This document shows positions 23,201-35,066 of a stretch of DNA of 64,000 nt, piece after piece. Origin of the DNA: Ectocarpus siliculosus (taxonomy: Eukaryota > Sar > Phaeophyceae > Ectocarpales > Ectocarpaceae); the NCBI GenBank assembly GCA_000310025.1, contig FN649741.1, forward strand, positions 7,265,476 through 7,329,475, written 5' to 3'. The first letter of the stretch is position 1. The number at the start of each line of letters is the position of its first letter. Under the pieces are notes generated by a model. The model saw nothing but the letters and a program-made list of their open reading frames with translations, searched no databases and was not told where the DNA came from. The position numbers and the translations under genes are program-made.

Positions 23201-23679
23201 CACGTCCGCTTCGGGAGTCTGGCCGGCGAGCACGTGGCGCACACGGCCTTGCCGCACGCGCGGCAGCGGTGCGGCCGACGGTACCGCGTGAATTCGGCCC
23301 GGCAGACTCCGCACTGCTGCTGCTGGGACGACGCCGGCGACGAAGACGAAGACGGAAATATTTTTCTCACAGCAGATGATGCTGCTCGCCTCCGTGGTTC
23401 AGAGTCGAGCGAGGGGCGGCGGCGGTCATGGTCGTCAACAGCGAAAGTGACGGAACGCCGAACCCTCTCATCGTTCTGGCCCCGGTGCAGGGGCGTGGAC
23501 ATCGCGGAGCGAAGGGAGGCCTCGGTAGCCAAGGAGGAGGTCGTCGAGTCCATCGACATCTTGCGGCCGTGAGAGGGAGGGGTTGCGCCGAGCGTGGGGG
23601 GGGTGGAGGAGGCCGAGGAGGCACGTCTTCTGCTGCTGCGGCGTCTCGAGCGGAGCTTCAACCACTCGGTGCGGTCCAC
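20242..23679 (-). CDS. FYVE-type zinc finger protein with acidic repetitive core
   Basis: This is an uninterrupted 1145-residue frame. Residues 1-120 are basic and Ser-rich. Eight cysteines at 123, 126, 139, 142, 147, 150, 160 and 163 form a C-x2-C, C-x2-C, C-x2-C, C-x2-C cross-brace. Around the third pair the RRPHRCRACG stretch resembles the FYVE R-x-HHC-R-x-CG core, but one of its two histidines is replaced. FYVE domains bind phosphatidylinositol 3-phosphate on endosomes. The finger is FYVE-like rather than canonical because the WxxD start and HHC are not intact. Residues from about 560 to 870 are overwhelmingly Glu, Gly and Gln, with two related blocks around a GPM/EPMGPL motif. The C-terminus is basic and ends in SCCH. 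No other domain was recognised. The long single frame, against the Glu codon-rich strand, makes the gene likely. Membrane recruitment is inference. Confidence 0.75.
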   Translation of the reverse strand: MDRTEWLKLRSRRRSSRRRASSASSTPPTLGATPPSHGRKMSMDSTTSSLATEASLRSAMSTPLHRGQNDERVRRSVTFAVDDHDRRRPSLDSEPRRRAASSAVRKIFPSSSSSPASSQQQQCGVCRAEFTRYRRPHRCRACGKAVCATCSPARLPKRTCKPCAGDSAIPRVFPVVSPARGRISAHALGEETTINSATRAARRGAGAPVMVGVPADTGVVVTAAAAAREASVVGVGRAEEVGRAGTEEGSSYLDVAGNVRLGGSVSGDRVGKGKPENPRRLGGEGGLDVDSVGESEPRGSSSLRDTSQGGEVWRSNGVVGVAGDQHVEHLDSLDGTNSNVDGCGSTTRVEFGTHLSPTASLRDDYPRPVAGSPAAATLPLDSAAAGLDGLPTPTATPGLNTSTTVTTAGTGARQAGVVVDGGSKPRDERTVSPASDEEAKPEEEEDRESIVTGNEEGSAVPEVEDEPEVRPAPVPAALLHPPPAAVSVTTEPRCGQTHLPLEPNEATRETPPPSVEFEGGTEIARVPDPDTREEGGGVVSTPLRHRGPLEEGSQVNAKREEDEEKEEDEEKEEEEGEVEEEEGEGRGQGEKEVLEEDVSGQQQETNGAVETMEEGLRFTVGRVNDRPEGGQDVSGAAARLSAEKRCGEEVKDPGTADVPLVVPKYEEGEGEVAEGDYAEGVGVEREEGECDRETLVLGAGVAVDGRVKEELVEEDSGPMGPLATAAMPQGKQEQQQEQQQEEGGEGEGEKEGEKEERETETLLVLGTDMAVDDHVKEEPVGEDSEPMGPLVSAVVPQGKQQEQEQEQQEEEQEQEGEKKAEEEEKEEGGGEQEEGEGEEEKEEGDGEEAEEEQEEQEGGVDKEVASVEGEDIAVGENTPAVTSPVNDQVAEQKTLGLPVALPISHEGRGGADDENVGEDGVEEGDEVSTVGVGDTTAGPGDTTDSFGTTALMSAGEGGTAGDAVEGEGSCTHEAGSKPLDTAIDSIAQASDCKDGATQDDDVGEKAAAAEVEGPCNYQEGNDALGSLVDGAGGAQHEQAETKSQVAEENPALSCGTAAGTASEINRREDTIAVGSGGVEGATVDAPMGRVDETAPAMRSDSEALHSRAGGSAREASGSYADGGRNKSNWLAALKGLVEKGGSCCH
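21080..22010 (-). repeat. Glu-codon-rich degenerate minisatellite inside the FYVE gene
   Basis: On the + strand this reads as CTCCTC/CCCCTC/TGTTCC repeats. On the coding strand it is GAG/GGA/CAG repeats. Two longer sub-repeats of about 220 bases (around 21290-21370 and 21490-21590) share a segment encoding MGPL and a KEE(L/P)V(E/G)E-like string, showing internal duplication. The region is prone to length change. Confidence 0.8.
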
Positions 23680-25349
23680 AGAGTCAGGAACTCGGACGTG
23701 TGCCTGTGTTGAGTATCATGGATGAGGAAGGTGTCGAAGGAGCAAGGGGGGGAGCAGCATAAGATTGAGCGAATCACGTAACCGGCAAGGGCAAACTGCC
23801 ACCCACCGCCCTGTTGTTCTGCCAACTTGCGCTGGTGCTTGGAGTGATATCGTAGCTCTATACTTATTCCCCAACTTTCAAAGAACGTCATGCCTGCAAA
23901 CAAATTCGAGGCCGCGCACAGGGAACAACCAGGCTGGACATCGTTCGTTTGACGCATGCGCACATGATGCGCAAAATTGAAACCTTTCGGTTTCTCCTTC
24001 TTCTTCGCCATCCCGTCTGTTGCTGGACGAAGGCCACCTGGTCATGAAGACTACAGCAGTACTGCTGTTCTGGTATCGTCACGGTCGCAACAATTATCCG
24101 CCCTCCGTATAGCAGTATGCGTACCCCACATCATGCGGTTTTTCCTTCTTAATGACGGGTTACGATCCCGAGTCACACAGAATAATATCCTCTGCGGGGT
24201 GCGTCCCTTCAATGGTCCTCACGGCGAGAACAAATCCAGTCGATACTGCTGTTAACTACGTACTCCACAATACATGAGGAAAAATATACTCGATCTTCAA
24301 ACATGGCGGCGTGTTCCATGGTTCGTCTGCGGTACATTTTTAGAAAGCAAACATAACCTCACAGAAAGACTACCCGTTCGAGATATAAACCTCAGTCGAA
24401 AGGGATGTGGTGAAGTCTTTTCAGTAAGTGGACTGAAACCGACTGGAGACTTTGTTTATTTTGACTTTGTGTAAGCCTAACACTGCGTTGTCAGTGATGC
24501 CAGTTGGTGCTAAGAACAAAAGCATCACAGGCGGATAAATTTACATCCTTAATTTTATATAGATGTGGCCTTCACAGGTACCACATTTATTCAATATGAC
24601 TAATTACTCAGGAGAACGGGTTCTGTCGACTGCACCCAGTTGTGAACACTGCTTAAATACAATACCCGAACGGCAGGAGTGCGACTCAACAACAACCACT
24701 CCTCCGAAATCGCGCTTCAAATAAAGCACGAAACAACGACCAGGAATTGTTGCTGAACGGTTGGGCTGAAAGGAGAAAAGACAACACGCCACGGAAATCG
24801 GAAATCGGAAATAATCTCGTGAACTTCTTCCCCGCATGTATGTATGTGCGTGCCTACGTTTGGCAGCGAGATATTTGCCACTCGCTGCATGGGAGAACAA
24901 GAAGGGAACAGGAACGTTGTAAAATTAAGAACTAGAAACCGAGCATTGCACACCCGCAACTACTACTGCTGCTGCACCTGGGTCATCGGGGCGTCGGAAA
25001 CCATCACGGGCGGAGCCCCGGCCGCGGCGCGGTCAATGTTCTTCGTATGCATGGATCCGTTGTCTCTTTGAAGGTTGTCCATGGTACCAGCCAGCTGGAG
25101 GGCTTCGTTGCCTCCTAGCTCCCGTCTAAGCTCAAGTGGTGGTTACTCGACTTGAGCGACGTGGACGTCAGATCGGGAGATGCATGCGAAACATGAGCAG
25201 GTGTGCAGGTGTGTCCGATTGTCGGATGGTTGATTGCTTTCAGGGGGCTCCGAGCAATCCCCCGCCCCCCCCGTCACTACATCATACAACCTTTAGAACA
25301 GCAGCAGACACCACTACACAGCACAGTTTACCCTACAGGGTGTGTCGCC
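23680..25349. promoter_or_regulatory. divergent intergenic region
   Basis: The FYVE gene starts leftward at 23679 and glyoxalase II rightward at 25350. This 1.67 kb should contain both promoters. It also holds the uninterrupted dispersed repeat at 24335-24526 and a perfect 16-base palindrome made of ACAGCAGT and its complement near 24053-24068. No further gene was seen. Confidence 0.45.
24335..24526 (+). repeat. uninterrupted copy of the dispersed repeat
   Basis: This 192-base segment matches both halves of the repeat at 9473-9522 and 9840-9988. It therefore represents the pre-insertion state that defines the SINE at 9523-9839. It has no coding potential. Confidence 0.85.
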
Positions 25350-28300
25350 ATGCGTGTTGCTGTGGTGTCTGGAGCAGCGCTACGATCTCTTGCTGTTCTC
25401 GGTGCACGCCAAGGCCGGGGACGGGCAACTGTTGCCTTCCTTGCAGGTAAGCTTTTGTGACGACCGAACCGAGACAGGATATGGGGTACCGACACAACAT
25501 GCAGTGGGACGTACGGTAGATATCACCCCCTTCATGCACTTCACCGCATGTGTCGTTCATGACCCAGTAGAGACCTGCAAGGGGGATGTCCTGTAATTTG
25601 TATGATACCACAAGGCTCCCCTTGGGGAGGTTTAGCGGTTTGTTAAACTTGTTAAACTTGGGGTTGCCTCCCGGTGGCGACGCGAGAGGGCACATGGCCA
25701 ATATCAATGTTATCACAGCAGTTGCATCTCAACGTGCGGTGCCCGTTCTTGTTATGTACAACATGTCAATGTGCGGGGTATTTGTTTTTTCGGGGGGAGA
25801 GGGAAACACAGATGAATCCTCTACTACCCGCTGTTTCTGCACGAGCTAGATTAGCAGTGGACACGAGCCTTTCAGAAGATAGCTACAGTATTGTAAACCG
25901 AGCACAATTATACCGGCCACGACAGCATGGTGCCCCGTAGACAACAATGGTGCCATGGTGCTGTTGGACATTTGCGATGACACGAGAGTCAGTGACGAAA
26001 TCAGCGGGCCGTTTCTGATGGGTTCCAGTAGATTACTTCGGCAGGATTTCTCGTCGCGGAACGCATCCCCGCAAAATAGAGCCAGTTTTGGGCGTCGAGC
26101 ACACTTCTGATCTTCAACTTTTCGTGTGCATACAGGGGCAGGACGACAGCAGCGGTCGTGGACGACTTCCGCCCTCGTAGCGACTCCCGGAGGTGGCGCT
26201 AGCAGTTCATCGACCTTTGGCCGCAAGGCCGCCAGCTGTGGCGCTGCCTCTCAAGCGACACGCGGGGGAGCCGTGTCGTCCAAGCAACGGGCAATGGCGT
26301 CGATGTTGGCTTCTTCTTCCACGCCCGAAGAGCCCAACGAAGCCGCCGCCGGCGTGTGCGCTGAAGTCATCACAGGTATGTTTGCGTGGGACATCCTGGC
26401 TACCCCTCGCCGCCATGGTTGATTTACTGCTGTCCTCGCGCAGGATGTTCTCTTCCGCCTTCGCGCTAACGCCCCCCCTCCCCTCCCCGACTTTTGTCTC
26501 TCGTCTACGTGCCACCGCCTTCGGTCACGGCAACCACACCTGCGTCTGCGTCCAAACCGCTGCTGCTCGCGGCGTGTCGCGTGTTGCCTCACGTTCGATC
26601 GAGAGAAGTGCCTATATTGAGCGACAACTATGCGTATCTCCTCATAGACCCTGTCACGAAGAAAACCGCCTGCGTCGATCCGGCAGAGCCGGAGAAGGTG
26701 GGCGGATTGCTGCCGGACGTACCTCGCTTGTTTCGCGCACCGTAGGTTGCCTAGGATAACACACACCCTGGACCGATTGTTGGAGCTCGATAACCCCACG
26801 ACGAAGAGGATGCCAAAATCAAACGACATGTTGTCGGAATGCTCTCGACGAGACGGTTATGAAATTACGCCATTTTCGGTAATGTTTTTGCCCCGGAGTA
26901 ATCGAGCCTTGAAAATTGGTCCAGGGGGTGCGGAATATTTTCCAACCTACACGGTAACTTCCACGTTGCTGCTGTCGTTTTCTTTTTATTGCGTAGCTTT
27001 AGACCTACCAATTGTTAACAGGGCTTGTTCAGCATGCACGTGACACATGCTCGCGTTGTTTGATCGCAACTGGGAACATGCCATTCAACACTACCCCGTT
27101 TAGGGCCCACCCCACTTGTATGTGGTCACGGTTTCGTTTACATACCTGTTGCTTAGATTGCGCCAGTCGTCAAGTTAAAGAGGCACTTGAAAACGAGCAG
27201 ACAGACGTACAAACTTGCGCGGACCTACGTGGTACCTGGTCAACGAGCCGCCGGTGCGCATCTCTACGCAATACACCAAGCGAATATTCATGTGTGAGAT
27301 ACTGGTTTCGACGTAGACAAAAAGCATTGATACAACAACAACGTTAGTGAAAAAGGAAACAGTTACTCATCTCCCATCCCACCAATTGTGTTCTATTTTT
27401 GTTTATTGTCGATGTGTGCCATGTCGTCTCTGTTGTGATCCTGCGTCGCCCCCTCGATCAACAACTTGTCGTGTAAGTGATAGCCGCTGCGCAGGCTAGA
27501 GGAGTGGAGATCAGCACCCTTCTCTGTACTCACAAACACTGGGACCATTCGGGCGGCAACGAAGCCATGAAGAAAATGGTGAGAATACCGCACATTACGA
27601 TGATGGAATCGAATCGATGGTGGTTGATGATGGTGACTGTTTTGGTGTTGTCGCAGCTGTGTGGCTGCAGAAGTACTTCCACACAACACACCCGGTATGT
27701 GCGCTTTTTCCGATTGCTAGCACCATTCGCCAACTGATCCATGATAATCGAGCGAGGAAGCGTTATGTTTTTCCGCCCACCGCTGCTGACTCGACGAAAC
27801 AGCAACGAACCCTATCCCCCCGTATTACTATACCAACCAAGTGTTTCGTTCTCCCTGAACCGTAACGCCTTTTTCTTCTCGGTGGACGGCTTCTCCTCTT
27901 CGACTCGACGTATATTGTTTGTTCTTGGATCGATACATGGGTGGGTCCGTTTTGATCCAGATCCCAGGCTTGGAGGTCGTGAGCTCGGCTTACGAAGAAG
28001 GCGTTCCCGCGGTGAGAGTGAGAGAATCCATGTGCGAGTACTTCTGTGTGCGATATCTGTACATGCAGGGATACAGCAGTGAAGAGGCTTTCGGTTGAAC
28101 AGTCTTTGTTGAGGGTGTCGTCTTCTGCACAAGACACTTTTGGCAAAGGACTGTGACGTGCTTGTTCTCCGCGCCCCTACGTACCTTACATTGTCTCTGT
28201 TTGGCGAGAATGACCCATGTTCTATCCCAGCTCGCGCTCTCTGCAGCGGAGTGTCGTTTGTACTATATCCGAACCTCCCGTCCCTCTCCTTCCCCTCACT

Positions 28301-30066
28301 CTTCTCCCCCCGCCTTCTTGCCGACCTGCGACCCCTCGGGCCCCGTCGTTACAACATCCCCGGCGAGCAGATGACGCTTGCCTTGAAAGACCGCGAAGAG
28401 TACGCCCTCGGCTCACTGACGGTGAGGGCGTTGCACACCCCTTGCCACACGCGAGGACACGTGCTGTTCTTCGTCACGAGCCCGGCGGCGGCGGCGGCGG
28501 CGGGGGCGGGGGCGGGGGAAGGGGGAGATGGGGCGGCTGCGCCGCTGGTGTTCTCGGGAGACACCCTCTTCGTGGGTGGCTGCGGACGTTTCTTCGAGGG
28601 GGATGCCTCGCAAAGTGAGCACTTGCCGGGGTGATACATAGGGATGGGTGTGGAGCAAACAAGGACTGTTTGCGTGTTATCTCGTGTCAAGTAAAGGGGC
28701 ACAGGACGCGAGCTCTAGGAGTCGGCTCGTGCGCGTTGGAGACCATCGCGTGTTTCGCCGTTGGATCGACGCTCGCGAAGATTATTCTTGTGTTGCCTCG
28801 TGCACAAGGCGCTTGCGTGTTGCAGCCGATTGTACAACAAACCTTGAACGTCGTTTTTCGGCAGGTAAACCTCCTCACGCGCACCACTAATCAAGGCATA
28901 CCCCCCGTTAGAGGAAATTCTCCTGTCTTACCATTTGACCCCGGATCGAGCTGTTGAGATGGAAAGGCGAGGCAGTGGGGTAGGTCGAGAACTGCGAGCG
29001 ACGGTTGATGAGCTGAACAACGATACTAGAGATTGTGCAATAGTGTGCGGGCGGACGTTCCTGGTTCCAGTGATGTTTCGCGGCTCCCACTCTGCGGCCA
29101 CCAGCTAGCCGCTCCCGCCAATTCCCACGGACGTCGCGTGCTCGGAAGTCTGGTGGAATTAATCGTCTCGCACCCCCCCGTACATGCACCTGTCGACAAC
29201 CCGCTGAAAAATGTTATGCTACTTTCGCTTTGCAGTGTCCAACGCACTCCAAGGCGTCGCGGCATCGCTTCCGGGCGCGACCCGAGTCTTCTGCGGCCAC
29301 GAGTACACCGTGAGTAACCTGCAGTTCGCCAAGTCGGTGGAGCCGGAGAACTCTGCGGTGTTGGACAAGCTGGATTGGTCGAGGAGGGTCTTGGCGAAAG
29401 GGGGCTACACAGTGCCGTCAACGGCAAGTGCTCTTGGGGGGCTGAGAAACGCTCTTGCCGTGTAGATTGGTTGTTGGTACTGTTGTTGCTGTTGGGATTC
29501 GTTTTGCGTTATGCTGTTGACATGTGGTATCAGAGTGGCCGTATTATTGGTGGGGAACCCGGGGCCTAAGGCCTTGTCGGCGGAAAGTTCAATATAGAAG
29601 TCGTTACTTCTATGACGACGGTGGCCTCGCGAAAAATGTGTGAGAAACGTTGAATTCGGCTGAAAAGGCTTGGTTCGGGTAACCCACGATGGTGCAGGAC
29701 CATGACGAAGCCTCAGGTTTTGACTCACCTGGCCTTTTTGTATTCAACGCTCTCCTCGGCGATGGGGCGCTCCCAAGCAACCGTTCGAGGGTGCCTTAAA
29801 GGTGGATTTGCACCTACCGCCCTCTCACGTGCTTGCTAAATACAATCCTCGCGACGTGTGCTGTTCTTCTGTGCTGGATCAAACGCGTCTCGCGTCTGCA
29901 GATATCTCAAGAGCTGAAGCACAACCCTTTCATGCGCGTCGATGAGACGGCCGTGCGAGAGGCCACGGGGAGCGGGGATAGCGTAACCGCCATGAAACGG
30001 TTGCGAGAGATGAAGAACAGTTTCCGACCGCCACCTGAAAATCCGGGACGATTCCCCGCACTGTGA
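25350..30066 (+). CDS. glyoxalase II (hydroxyacylglutathione hydrolase), mitochondrial form
   Basis: It hydrolyses S-lactoylglutathione to lactate and glutathione, the second step of methylglyoxal detoxification. Exons are 25350-25446, 26136-26375, 26606-26718, 27495-27578, 27961-28011, 28371-28614, 29236-29423 and 29902-30066, giving 393 residues. The N-terminus ([20 protein letters not shown], then Arg/Ser-rich to about residue 60) has no early acidic residues and looks like a mitochondrial presequence. The metallo-beta-lactamase ligands are present: THKHWDH (162-168), His221 in TPCHT, Asp259 in GDTLF and His298 in GHEYT. The C-terminal NPFMRVDE and KNSFRPPP motifs are typical of the family. 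An Ala/Gly insert lies at 234-252. Intron 7 begins with GC (ACG, then GCAAGT); using it preserves TVPST. The donor of exon 3 could alternatively be 26698. Confidence 0.9.
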
Positions 30067-31669
30067 CGACCACGCCAGCGACGTATGCTACGGGGGACGA
30101 TGCGCAACGTTCCTACCTTTCGCGATGTCGGGCTCGACCATGCTGTAGCGGCTGCCAGGTTGTGGGTGGATTGGGGGAGTTTGCTTATTAAGGGGAGTCG
30201 TCTCCGTTGATGACCGTACGACATTTGACCAGTACTGGTACTGGGCCCCAGTCGGTTTTCTGGCAGTTCCCGACAATTCCAGGAGGAGCAGACGTTACGT
30301 TATTTCGGTGATAACGTGTTTAATTTTTAGGACTACTGTACTGTACCCTCCCAACGAAATCCCCTTCGTAATTATCGTCGAGGGAAGATTTTTTGTTTTT
30401 TCAAGAAGTAGTCTCTAGACCCGTAGATACATGTCCAGGATGAATTCGCAGTGGACTGAAATCGCTCACGAACTTCCGATACCTGGCCTGTAGACAGCAG
30501 GAATTAGAAATTTATAGTGTAGTAGCCAATCACATCCTGTGTTCGTGCATCTCGAAGCACTTTCTCTTGCAGGCGGCGGGTGCCTGTCGTTCTGATGTGG
30601 AGCTGTCAGTACCTACTCCAGTGCTCCAGGAGGAGTCGTCGCGTTCAAGTCACCGTACGCCAACAACAACAACCCAGAAGCACTGCCGCTGTGTGTGGTG
30701 TTCGGCAGTGCCAATATTGGTTGTTCGTAGTGTAAGTCTAGGGGAAATATATATGCGAATTCTGTTTTTTCGATTTTCGAGCCCAATCTGCACACACACA
30801 AGAAACAGCAGTGGCCGATAATGCAGGCCCTGGGTGGTTCAGTCGGTCAGTCACCTCGCATCCTTCTGACTTGGACGTGTTTTCGAATTTCGGTGCGGTC
30901 ACACGAACTGGGATTGGTTGTGATTGTGAGAACAATACTGCAACATTCTCAAACAATGATGAACATGGAAATAGCGATATTTCTACTGTGTACCTACGGT
31001 CGACTAGGGTACGGAAAGGCGACAACACCGCAGAAGGAAAGGCGGACAAAATTCATACAGCTCTTGCGTGACCTTCCTGCTGCTGTGTGACCCCGGCTGG
31101 TGCGTCCAGAATATTAATTTGTACCGAACGGTGTAATCTAGCTAAGTTCTAAGGACACCTAGACTATGCCGTAAAGGACCTAGAGGCACCGACGCTCAGA
31201 ACTCAGAATGTATGTTAGGATGAAAAAATAAAGTTGTTGGAGACACAACAAGAAGAAGAGGATGAAAAGTCGGCACCGTACATTTTCACTGGTATAAATC
31301 ATCAGTGTATAGACTTTAAAAGACTCAAAATAAGTCCAGTACCCAGCCGGTTTCCCTTCACTCACTGAAAAGACTCCACCACATCCCGTTCGACTGTGGG
31401 TATATCTCGAATGGGTAGTCTTTCTGTGTGTGTGTTTTTATTATTCCTAATACAGCAGTTAGTTCATTTCATTGTTGAAAGCAAGCCGACGAATATCGTC
31501 GGCGTTGCTAGTCCCAAGCTTTATATTTTTATTTTAGTCGCGTGTTGCGCGTGTGCTGACACCACGAACGGGAAGGACCTTAATTAGCCGACACACTACG
31601 CAATAATGGTCGTGATGGACGCGGGTACGCAATAAAAAAACAACACATACATCCGATCCTCGGGAATCA
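30067..31669. other. intergenic, no gene recognised
   Basis: Downstream of glyoxalase II there are 1.6 kb with a few short open frames (for example 30811-31071) lacking recognisable motifs. AT content rises to the right, toward the repeat cluster. An ACAGCAGT word occurs near 30805 and another near 31453. Confidence 0.4.
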
Positions 31670-32412
31670 CGAAATGCAACGTCTACATACACACGGTAGG
31701 CACTCTGTCTGTCCCTTTAACACGGTACGTACTGCTTTTGCCTACCACTCACTCTCGTCCTCTCGTCCGCATCAACAACAAACAATGCAACTTGCCGCAC
31801 AACAAGAGCCATCCCTGCAGGAAAAGCTGTACAAACAAGCAAAAAGCAGCTCCTGCTGCGGTAAGCTGCTGCTGTATGTACCATTTTTCAGCACGCACGA
31901 ACAACAGATACAGCACAGGCGAAAGAGCTGAGTCTGCCTGTCTGTGTCTGCGTCGGCGTGAGTAGGGGTGGGTGTGAGGTATCGATAGAGTAACGACAGG
32001 ATGTTTTTTATGTTTATTCTTCTTAATATGACACAACGAATCCATCTCCATCATAGAAAAGAGTCTGAGACAGATTAGCAATGAATTCATTGTGTATGGC
32101 ATCTCGACGAGTATCGTCGCGTTGCCTGTCTGAAGCTTTCGATTTTTGCAGCGGGTAACAATCAAGGTAGACACCAAGAAGATGCCCGATGAGCACACAG
32201 GAACCGGGGGACCCCAAAAAACAAAAGCATGAAAAACAAAAGAAAGAAAGAAGCGAGAACAAACGAGTCAGACGCGACAGGCTTCAGGGAGGAGGCAAAA
32301 GAGCGCATAGAAGAAAAGCACCGTCGCCGCTCGCTCCGGACCGCTGGAAACTCTCACATAGCACTACATATGGAGCAAATATTAGGTAGGGCCCAAGTCC
32401 ATTGCTTGGCAT

Positions 32413-32512
32413 NNNNNNNNNNNNNNNNNNNNNNNNNNNNNNNNNNNNNNNNNNNNNNNNNNNNNNNNNNNNNNNNNNNNNNNNNNNNNNNNNNNNNNNN
32501 NNNNNNNNNNNN
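32413..32512. other. assembly gap of 100 N, with duplicated flanks
   Basis: There are exactly 100 N. The 37-38 bases before the gap (GCAAATATTAGGTAGGG...TTGCTTGGCAT) are repeated immediately after it with one extra G. This indicates two contig ends that overlap but were not merged, rather than missing DNA. Confidence 0.9.
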
Positions 32513-33903
32513 GCAAATATTAGGTAGGGGCCCAAGTCCATTGCTTGGCATAACGCCCATCGCTTCACATGCAGCAGCCGGATGCACGGGTAGCCTCTTA
32601 CTCAGCAAAAAGCGAAACGACTGCGGTTGGTTGACGTTCGATGTTGTTGGGACCCTACCGGCGAAAGGCGAGAGAGAGAGAAAGAGAGGTAGACAAAAAT
32701 ACGAGAGCGGAGAGAAGACAAGGCATTGACTCTCTCGAGAAGAGAAGGCATTGACTCTGTCGAGAAGACACTCACTCTCGTCCCTCTGGCCCGCCGCAGG
32801 CTGTCAGACATGATGTCACGTTGTGTATCGAACGGCGATATCCGATGTCGGCTCAGCAACAGCAAACAAGCACAACAACAAACAAATATAGTCAGTCGCC
32901 GTGTGCGAGCTGTGGACTACTATCTTGTTGTAGGAAGTGAGAACTAAAAAGAGCACGACTACATAGCACCACGGACGAACTATTATCGCAATACGCTTGC
33001 CGTCCGCCATAGATGCGCACCGCTGCACGAACGAGCTGTTGGTTATCATACCTCACTACGTAGTATCTAAGATTGTGCTGCCATCTAGCTTACCTATCGC
33101 TCAAATTACGACTACGCAGCAGACTCAAGGCAAGGAAGCAACACGCGTGCCGATGCATACCAACCATGCATGCAGCAAAACAAAACAAGGCGGACCGTCT
33201 GTTGTTGTTTGTCTCTTCAACTGACTGTGCTGCCGACAACGACACTGGAAAACAGTAGGAGACGCGCATCGCCTACGCGAGCAACGCGTGCAGCCCAAAA
33301 AAACAGAGACGATAACCTTACGACCTTTCTTTTCAGCACATTCCGAGCATATACTGCAGCAACCGCAAGTATGTGTACAGCAGCAGCCGCATGTTGTGTA
33401 CAACAACGGTCACTCAGGAAGAAAATCACAACAACAAACAAACGCAAAAAAAAAAAGGTGGTGGCGCGCAGCACGCAGGACCCTCTTTCGCTTTGAACCG
33501 GCCATTCCCATGGCGAAACAGACAAGGTACAGCAGTGAAGGCCGACTCTTGCCGGCCCCAGGAGGCGGAAGCTGCTACAACTCGGGGACGGGTCATGATT
33601 TGCGATTGATTCCTCACCGAACGGATATCGAACGATGACACTACTGTTTCAACTAGCTTCAGAAAAGCTTCAAAATTAATTGTGAAACTTGCATAGAGAT
33701 GGCAAGTAAACACCCCGTTCCAAAGAATATCTGTCGTTGATTTTTATTGACTTGCGGACCTTTCGGGGCCAGTTTGTTTTAGCGTACCTCTTTAGGGTAA
33801 GTTAGCCTGTGACCACGGGAATCGACCGCGTCAAGTGTTGGATCAGTACGCACATATGAAGGTACTGGGTAGAGAGAGATCTGAACGGTTTTTAATGCGA
33901 AGA

Positions 33904-33928
33904 CAACAACAACAACAACAACAACAAC
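33904..33928 (+). repeat. (CAA)n microsatellite
   Basis: About eight CAA units in a row lie between the two large copies of the repeat cluster. Confidence 0.85.
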
Positions 33929-35066
33929 ATTTAAAACTGAACTAATAATGGGTGGTGGGCGGATGACCGGCGGACCCCAAAAAGCAAGCGGAAAAATAAA
34001 ATATAGACTATGTTAAGAAAAAAAAGAAAAAGAAGAAGGGACGACAAAGACAAGTGAGCCAGACGCGACAGGCTTCAGGGAGGTGGCAAAAGAGAGCATA
34101 CGAAAACCACCGTCGCCGCTCTGAACCGCTGGAAGCTGTCACATAGCACAGCATGCAGCAAACATTATAGGGGCCATGCCCCCGTTGCTTCAAGTAAAGA
34201 GGCAGCGCCCATCGCCTCACATACAGCAGCCGGGTACGTACTACACAAATAGCCTCTTACTCAGCAAGAAGAAAAACGATTGCGGTTGACGTTCGATGTT
34301 GTTGGGACCCCAACGGCGATGATAATAGGCGAGAAGGAGAGACAGGTGCTACTACTACGTAGATCAACAGAAGAAAGCGTAGAGAAGGCATTAATTAACT
34401 CTCGAGACCCTAACCGAAGACACTCACTCTCGTCCCTGTGGCCCACCGCAGGCTGTAACGAACGACGACATCCGATGTGTGCTCAGCAACAACAAACGCA
34501 ACAAACCAAATATAGTCGCCGTTTCCGAACTAACTGTGGAGACTCTCTTTCATCACTTGTGGTATGAAGTATGAAGTGACAACGAAATAGAAAATGATGA
34601 CGAGAAGCACCACGGACGAACTATTTTCTCAATACGCTTGCCGTCGCGATAGACGCGCACCGTTCCACGAACGACCAGTTGTCAAACCTCACTACGCAAA
34701 TAAGATTGTTGTCCTGCCATCTACCCCTTATCGCTCAAATTACGACTACGCAGCACACTAAAGGTAAGTAAGGCAGCAACACGCTTGCGATGCTTTACCA
34801 CCCATCCATGCATGTAAGAGAAGAAAAAAAAAAGGGTATGGCGGACCGTCTGTTGTCTGTATCTTCAACCGTGCTGCCGTTGCTTTTCTTCATGGATATC
34901 GGCACAGAGAAAAAATGAGGAATGCGCATCTCCTACGCGAGCACGGCGTGCAGCCCAAGCGACAGAGACGATAACCTTATGACCTTTGCAGCATCTTCCG
35001 AGCATAACAGCAGCCACCGCATGTGTACAACGGTCACTATAGACTAAGGAAGAAAATCACAAAATC

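Noticed and set aside
20435-23712. Several plus-strand Pro/Ser-rich frames across the FYVE gene
   Set aside because: They are complements of the Glu/Arg/Gly-rich coding strand; only the minus strand carries an 8-Cys zinc finger and a single long frame.
32229-32729. Frames running across the N gap
   Set aside because: They exist only because N translates as unknown residues; the duplicated flanks suggest a false gap.
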